DNA of 64,000 nt, taken from contig JADKCV010000002.1 in assembly GCA_016718655.1 (NCBI GenBank), positions 245,690 through 309,689 of the forward strand. The letters run 5' to 3'. Below are positions 59,598 to 64,000 of this stretch, one piece after another. The DNA comes from Flavobacteriales bacterium. GTDB taxonomy: Bacteria; Bacteroidota; Bacteroidia; Flavobacteriales_F; PHOS-HE28. Under the pieces are notes generated by a model. The model was not told the DNA's origin. It made no database searches and saw only the letters and a list, made by a program, of their open reading frames with translations. A program made the translations under genes and the position numbers. How positions within the stretch are numbered: the stretch's first letter is position 1; each line of letters opens with the position of its first letter.

Positions 59598-61832
59598 ATG
59601 ACCCTTCGATCCAAACTTCTCGGCATCCTTCTCGGTGCGATCGCACTGCCCGTTCAGGCCCAGCAATGGCAGTTGGTCGCGCCCATCAGGGACGATGACC
59701 GCATGGGAGACATGAAGATGATCGACCCGGTAACAGGCTTCATGATCGATGACCAACACGGCGGCATCTTTTCCACGCGTGACGGCGGTATGCATTGGGA
59801 CCGCAAGGCGAACAACCTGGGCGCCGGTGGCATGCCACGTGCCTTGTGGATGTGGGACGCACAACGCGGGGTGATCGCTGCGAACAACGGCAAGATCTAT
59901 CGCACCAGCGATGGCTTTGATAGTTTCCTGCCCCTTGTGACGATCATCGGTGTGACCATCGGCAATTGCACGGCGATCCATTTCGTGAACGATACGCTTG
60001 GATTCGTCGGGACCTCCACCGGCAAGATCTTTCGCACCGAGGATGCGGGCTTGACCTGGACCCTGCAGAACAGCGGCATCACCGCCCAACTCGAACGCTT
60101 CTTCTTCGTGGATGATCAACTCGGTTTCGCCGTGGCCGCGCAGTACATCCTCCGCAGTACCGATGGTGGAAGCACGTGGGAGCAATTGCCCACGCCCGAG
60201 TTGGTGAACATCAAGGACCTTCACTTCTGGGATGCCCTGAACGGGATCGGCGTAGGCGCAGTAGGCGTGATCCTGCGCACCGTGGATGGTGGCGATACCT
60301 GGTCTTCGATCACCTCCCCGACCACGTATACCATGAACGATCTCGAGGTGCAAGGCAACACGTTGGTCGCCTGTGGTGCATTGAGCCGCGTCATCCGCAG
60401 TACCGATGCAGGAGCCACTTGGACGGTGCAAACCTCCGACAACCGCGAACGGCATTCACTCAGTTTCACACCGGCAGGTGTCGGCCTGATGGGAGCTTCT
60501 GGGTACATATACCGTTCGCTGGACATGGGTGCAACGTGGAACATCGTACACGTGGGCACACCGAACAGCTTGACCAGAATGAGCTTCGCGAATGACCAGA
60601 TCGGGGTGGTCGCCGGCAGCACGGAAGGCGTGCGAACGATCGATGGCGGAAGGCACTGGGTCGCATCCGATGTCATCGGCCTTGGAGTACATCTAAGGCC
60701 TGATGGCGCGGGTTCCTCGGGCGGTGGTCTCGGCGTGAATACGCATACCAGCGATTTCTACGCAACGGTCCAGAACGGACCTTCAGGATCGCGACCTCAA
60801 GTGGTGATACGCTGCACGCAGTCCTTCTCGCCCACCACCTACATCGTTGCCGGTGGCAATTTGAATGGCGGGTTCTACCGGACCACGAACGGTGGCAGCA
60901 GCTGGACCTACACACCCGCTGGCAACCCATATGACATGTACTTCCCAACCGAAACCACCGGATACGCCGTCGGCGAAGGAACCAGTGTGTACAAAACAAC
61001 CGATGCAGGGATCACCTGGACCGATCTTGGGCCACTGGTGAGTGCAGGACAGGTCACGCTCTTCTTCCTGGATGAACAGCGCGGGTGGACCGGACTTCAT
61101 AGAACCACGGATGGCGGGCAAACATGGACCCTCATGAGCGGTACGCCACAATCCACAGTGGCCATTATTTTCACCGATGCCGATACGGGCTATGCGGTCG
61201 CGTCATCCGGGCAGACCGTGCGAAGCGTGGATGGTGGAATAACCTGGGAGAACAACTACATCTCCGAAGTTCCGAATGCGTCCTTCAGCGATGCGGCCTT
61301 TGTGGATGGCACATTGATCGGTGTCGCGAACGGCGGCGACATCTTCCGGGCGCAGATCGGCTGCCCGGAGACCGCGTTCGTGCCAGCGATCCAGCAGGTC
61401 GGCTCCTACCTCTGCACTTACACCTTCGGCACGGTGCAGTGGTTCCTGAACGGTGAGCCCATTCCGGATGGCAACGACCTGTGCGTGGAGGCCACCGAAG
61501 CGGGCAACTACAACGTGGTCGTTACCGAAGGGCCCGGTTGTGTTTCGGCGCCATCGGCCACCGTGCAGGTGATCGGCACAGAGGTCGGAACCAACACGAT
61601 CGAAGACCTGCGCATTGCACCGAACCCGGCAAAGGAAGTCCTGCGCATCGCGCGCAGCCAAGGCACAGTAGCAGATATCTCGGTATACGACACACAAGGT
61701 CGTTCCGTGATGATCGACCGCACGAGCGACACCTCGTACAACCTCGATGTCCGTGCGCTGAAACCGGGCATGTACGTGATACGGATCCGTACGGGGAACA
61801 GAGTGCAGAGCGCACGTTTCATGAAGGAGTGA
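59598..61832 (+). CDS. T9SS-secreted BNR/YCF48-like beta-propeller protein
   Basis: 744 residues from MTLRSKLLGILLGAIALPVQ (signal peptide ending AQ); the frame opens at 59157, but that part does not look coding. The body has many WD-free propeller blades with GGxTW motifs: STRDGGMHWDRKANNLG, FRTEDAGLTWTLQNSGI, RSTDGGSTWEQLPTPE, RTVDGGDTWSSITSP and RTTNGGSSWTYTPAGNP, as in YCF48/sialidase-like folds. Then an Ig-like region (VQWFLNGEPIPDGNDLCVEA) and a type A T9SS sorting domain (LRIAPNPAKEVLRIARSQGT, KPGMYVIRIRTGN). Exported to the surface or medium; ligand unknown. Confidence 0.8.
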   Translation: MTLRSKLLGILLGAIALPVQAQQWQLVAPIRDDDRMGDMKMIDPVTGFMIDDQHGGIFSTRDGGMHWDRKANNLGAGGMPRALWMWDAQRGVIAANNGKIYRTSDGFDSFLPLVTIIGVTIGNCTAIHFVNDTLGFVGTSTGKIFRTEDAGLTWTLQNSGITAQLERFFFVDDQLGFAVAAQYILRSTDGGSTWEQLPTPELVNIKDLHFWDALNGIGVGAVGVILRTVDGGDTWSSITSPTTYTMNDLEVQGNTLVACGALSRVIRSTDAGATWTVQTSDNRERHSLSFTPAGVGLMGASGYIYRSLDMGATWNIVHVGTPNSLTRMSFANDQIGVVAGSTEGVRTIDGGRHWVASDVIGLGVHLRPDGAGSSGGGLGVNTHTSDFYATVQNGPSGSRPQVVIRCTQSFSPTTYIVAGGNLNGGFYRTTNGGSSWTYTPAGNPYDMYFPTETTGYAVGEGTSVYKTTDAGITWTDLGPLVSAGQVTLFFLDEQRGWTGLHRTTDGGQTWTLMSGTPQSTVAIIFTDADTGYAVASSGQTVRSVDGGITWENNYISEVPNASFSDAAFVDGTLIGVANGGDIFRAQIGCPETAFVPAIQQVGSYLCTYTFGTVQWFLNGEPIPDGNDLCVEATEAGNYNVVVTEGPGCVSAPSATVQVIGTEVGTNTIEDLRIAPNPAKEVLRIARSQGTVADISVYDTQGRSVMIDRTSDTSYNLDVRALKPGMYVIRIRTGNRVQSARFMKE

Positions 61833-61834
61833 TC

Positions 61835-62413
61835 ATGCCAGGCCTCACCACGTACATCCTCCTTTTCCGCGGCGTCGGCGGCGCTACCAAACTGCCCGTT
61901 GGCCCATTGAAGGAAGCCTTGACCAATGCGGGCTTCAAGAACGCCACCACGTACATCAACAGCGGGAATGCGTTGGTGCGGAGTGCTCTGTCGCGGGAGG
62001 AGACGATCGCCAAGGTGGCCGCCCTCTGCAAAAAGAAGTTCGCATTCGACAAGGCCATCTTCGCGCCTACCGCAGCGGAATGGAAGGCGGTGATGGACAG
62101 CAATCCATTCCAAAATGCAACCGCAACACCGTCCCTGTTGCATGCCGCGCTCCTGGAGGGAACTCCGACACCGGCGGCCATGAAAGCACTGCTTGCGGTC
62201 GCTGTGGAAGGTGAGCAATTGAAGGTGGTAAGAGGCGGTCCTTCCGATCGTTCCGGTGGATACGACGTGGCCTACATCCACACGCCGTCCGGCTTCGGAA
62301 CCTCCAAGCTGGCCGCCAAATTCGACAAGGGGCTTGGCGTGGTCAACACCGCACGCAACTGGAATTCGGTGATGAAATTGAACGAATTGGCGCTTGCGAT
62401 GGACACAAAGTAG
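61835..62413 (+). CDS. DUF1697 family protein
   Basis: 192 residues: TYILLFRGVGGATKLPVGPL, KEALTNAGFKNATTYINSGN and ALVRSALSREETIAKVAALC are the family N terminus (YIxLLRGINVGG type, here diverged), continuing FAFDKAIFAPTAAEWKAVMD and VNTARNWNSVMKLNELALAM. DUF1697 is a compact two-domain alpha/beta protein of unknown biochemical function. It begins 2 bases after the stop of the propeller gene, the likely cotranscription partner by position only. Confidence 0.82.
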   Translation: MPGLTTYILLFRGVGGATKLPVGPLKEALTNAGFKNATTYINSGNALVRSALSREETIAKVAALCKKKFAFDKAIFAPTAAEWKAVMDSNPFQNATATPSLLHAALLEGTPTPAAMKALLAVAVEGEQLKVVRGGPSDRSGGYDVAYIHTPSGFGTSKLAAKFDKGLGVVNTARNWNSVMKLNELALAMDTK

Positions 62414-62453
62414 CTCTATCCTTGTTCAGGACCCAAGCAACCGTATTGTGATC

Positions 62454-62831
62454 ATGAGCAACCGACCCGCGTTACCCGGTCCTGTGGAAGATTGGTTCCA
62501 AGGTCAAGGCTTCACGAGCGTTCGCTTCGCGGGCCCGACCGAACACATCACCACGTTCAACATGGGCCACACACTGGTGTTCAAGCTCCGGCAACGGCCG
62601 GATCATCTCACCTTCTACAAGGAAGCAGCCGGCGGTTCGCTGATCGTGTTCGAGGTAACAACGAAGCATGACAAGGTGCAGTACTCCGGCTATTGCCCAC
62701 TCCTGCTCTTCGGCATTTGGGAAAGGAAGATGAGCTTCAAGGCTGATGCGGGGATGCTTGCGCCTTATCGGAAGGAAGGGTTCGTAGTGGCGCAGCGTTT
62801 CAAGAGGATGTTGGAGGAGCGAGAGCTTTGA
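62454..62831 (+). CDS. small protein of unknown function (125 aa)
   Basis: Begins MSNRPALPGPVEDWFQGQGF and contains FNMGHTLVFKLRQRPDHLTF, YSGYCPLLLFGIWERKMSF. Mixed alpha/beta, no signal peptide, no membrane segment, no known family recognised. The upstream in-frame ATG (62394) lies inside the DUF1697 gene. Start follows that gene by 40 bases, so both could share a transcript. Confidence 0.5.
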   Translation: MSNRPALPGPVEDWFQGQGFTSVRFAGPTEHITTFNMGHTLVFKLRQRPDHLTFYKEAAGGSLIVFEVTTKHDKVQYSGYCPLLLFGIWERKMSFKADAGMLAPYRKEGFVVAQRFKRMLEEREL

Positions 62832-62908
62832 GGGAACGATCGCGTGCATCGTGGTGGATCTTGTTCACGGACCCTTTTGACAGTTCAGCCGTCTAACATA
62901 AAGAGACA

Positions 62909-63700
62909 TCACTGTGATCGCTCTTGAGCAGCCAGGCCCGCACCTTTCCATTTCCTTAGGAAGAGCACCCAAGCAACGACACAAACTGCGATCACCACCC
63001 CGAGCATCATCGGATCAAGCGCCTGGTGGAAGAACACATTGAAGAAGGTGATGTTGACCACGAAGTGGACGCACGCGCTTGCGCCGATGGACCGCGTGAG
63101 CACCGCCACCTGACCGATGCCCCAACTGCCCAGAACGAGTGTGCCAAGGAACAGCACGTTGGCCAACACGCTCGGGTTCTCCAAAAAGGGAAGGTGCCAC
63201 AGGTACCACAGCAGTCCGATCACCAAGTACTTCGTGAGTTGCTGAAGTCCGCTCAATTCCTGTTGCAGGTAGCCGCGCCAACCGTATTCCTCCATCACGC
63301 AGTAGATGAGCACGGCAATGGTCGCCACTGCACCGAACAGATGCTCATTGACGCCGAACTTGTTCCGCAGGCCGATGACAGTGATGAGAACAAAAGGCAC
63401 CACCGCCATCAGTAGCACGAATTTCTGCGAGGTGCCCCAGAACGAGATCGTCAATGGCCTTACCTTTCTCAGTAGGTAAAACCCGCACAACGCACCGAGG
63501 AACACACCGCTGCCTTCAAGCACATTCCGGATGACCACATAGCCCAAACCGGACCATTCACCGAGTCGTGCATTCAGCTCGAACAGATCGAAGCGGAACA
63601 GATTGGAGATCGTGATAGCGATGGCGTAGAAGAGCAGGATCCGCGCACCATTGATCTTGGCCCCTTCAGCGGTGCTTGGGTGTGCAGCGGATACTTCCAT
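62909..63700 (-). CDS. CPBP family intramembrane metalloprotease (CAAX-protease-like)
   Basis: 263 residues with about seven membrane helices: ARILLFYAIAITISNLFRF, GVFLGALCGFYLLRK, FVLLMAVVPFVLITVIG, LFGAVATIAVLIYCVMEEYG, YLVIGLLWYLWHLPFL, NVLFLGTLVLGSWGIGQV and MMLGVVIAVCVVAWVLFL. The catalytic motifs are EEYGWRGYLQQELSGLQQLT (EExxxR) and FVVNITFFNVFFH (HxxxN/B type). These enzymes act on prenylated or small membrane proteins and on immunity peptides. Convergent with the small unknown gene. Confidence 0.82.
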   Translation of the reverse strand: MEVSAAHPSTAEGAKINGARILLFYAIAITISNLFRFDLFELNARLGEWSGLGYVVIRNVLEGSGVFLGALCGFYLLRKVRPLTISFWGTSQKFVLLMAVVPFVLITVIGLRNKFGVNEHLFGAVATIAVLIYCVMEEYGWRGYLQQELSGLQQLTKYLVIGLLWYLWHLPFLENPSVLANVLFLGTLVLGSWGIGQVAVLTRSIGASACVHFVVNITFFNVFFHQALDPMMLGVVIAVCVVAWVLFLRKWKGAGLAAQERSQ

Positions 63701-63848
63701 GTTCTAGCGATGCGGGGATCGTGGATGAACGACCAGTTCGCTGTGAATGTAGAACTGTCCCTTGACCCAATGGCAGAACCTTTCGGAATGGCGAACGCAA
63801 GCCTCGTGACCGACATCCTGGCGCACGGGGTCCATGTGCTCCCCTCCG

Positions 63849-63856
63849 TAGCTTTG
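63849..63856 (+). promoter_or_regulatory. -7 box TAGCTTTG with a hairpin leader before the DUF4238-like gene
   Basis: Exact TAnnTTTG match 75 bases before ATG 63932. Between them, ATGCCCG (63874-63880) pairs with CGGGCAT (63901-63907), followed by TTT, so the leader can form a stem-loop that may act as an attenuator or terminator. Confidence 0.45.
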
Positions 63857-63931
63857 CCCCGTTCCCGAACCCGATGCCCGGAATTGCCGGTGTCGGGTTT
63901 CGGGCATTTTGGCGTCCATCCCCAGCCCAGC

Positions 63932-64000
63932 ATGGAATCGAGTTCAGTCTTTGATGACGGTTCATGGCGTCATCACTATATCCCTCAGTACTTCATCAAA
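63932..64000 (+). CDS. start of a DUF4238 family protein (3' end outside window)
   Basis: ATG 63932 gives MESSSVFDDGSWRHHYIPQY then FIK, running off the end. The HHYIPQYFIK stretch corresponds to the N-terminal HxYIPQFYLKNF signature of DUF4238. Members are uncharacterised; some are found near defence genes. Only 23 residues are visible, so the call is tentative, and the rest must be read from the next segment. Confidence 0.6.
   Translation, partial: MESSSVFDDGSWRHHYIPQYFIK

Noticed and set aside
1..64000. CRISPR arrays, transposases, prophage, rRNA
   Set aside because: None was seen; the only repeated DNA is the paralogue 3' ends, the CATG inverted repeat and one short palindrome.

Overview
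The window reads as a GC-rich chromosomal segment of a Bacteroidota bacterium, most likely a high-GC member of the Flavobacteriales. The evidence is internal. Two secreted proteins end in a type IX secretion (T9SS) sorting domain, and a gldA-type ABC ATPase gene is present. DUF6090, DUF4286 and DUF5684 proteins occur. Many genes are preceded by the Bacteroidota -7 box TAnnTTTG/TAnnTTCG rather than a sigma-70 -10 box. No rRNA, tRNA, CRISPR array, transposase or phage module was found, so this is mostly ordinary core genome with a surface-polysaccharide locus and a block of large secreted proteins.

Layout. 1-1.5 kb: tail of a T9SS protein and a secreted beta-helix-like protein. 1.9-8.3 kb: LpxH-like phosphoesterase, ECF sigma factor with a small soluble zinc anti-sigma factor and a DCC thiol protein, an ABC-2 exporter pair, and Ppx/GppA. 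8.3-15.3 kb: three tandem minus-strand secreted proteins sharing one C-terminal module with dockerin-like NDRD repeats; the largest, a propeller-like protein, is split by two frameshifts. 15.3-27 kb: a response regulator/AAA+ protein, two DUF6090 proteins, alaS, M23 peptidase, MerR, hldD, a pterin synthase, folE, a Bax-inhibitor-1 homologue and fabD. 27-37.6 kb: a frameshifted Fsr-type MFS gene (plus strand), then a minus-strand polysaccharide-precursor cluster: wbpE-like aminotransferase, ugd, UXS-like decarboxylase, a substrate-binding protein, wbpD-, wbpB- and wbpA-like genes, rfbB and a YwqE/CpsB phosphatase.

37.7-45 kb: outer-membrane-like protein, waaA, the rsgA/acid phosphatase/dtd/MazG operon, gldA and metK. 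45-54 kb: rplU-rpmA, then a tightly overlapped run serS, lipoprotein, TPR protein, DUF4286, rsmA, mgtE, 2-hydroxyacid dehydrogenase and GDPD. 54-64 kb: aspartate kinase, a membrane HPt-like protein, GNAT, fbp, cytochrome c, a degenerate 0.8 kb stretch, a large T9SS BNR-like protein, DUF1697, a small unknown, a CPBP protease and the first codons of a DUF4238 protein.

How the genes connect. The wbpA/B/D/E-like set is what is needed to make UDP-2,3-diacetamido-2,3-dideoxy-glucuronate; rfbB, ugd and UXS would supply dTDP-4-keto-6-deoxyglucose, UDP-glucuronate and UDP-xylose. With hldD and waaA elsewhere in the window this is cell-envelope polysaccharide synthesis. Frameshifts are concentrated at 27.0-34.2 kb, where five neighbouring genes each keep recognisable family sequence scattered over several frames. 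Base-level assembly error explains this better than real decay, but the sequence alone cannot decide.

The two most interesting signals are the shared C-terminal module of the tandem secreted proteins and the recurrent placement of the -7 box only 4-9 bases before the start codon, which predicts leaderless transcripts.
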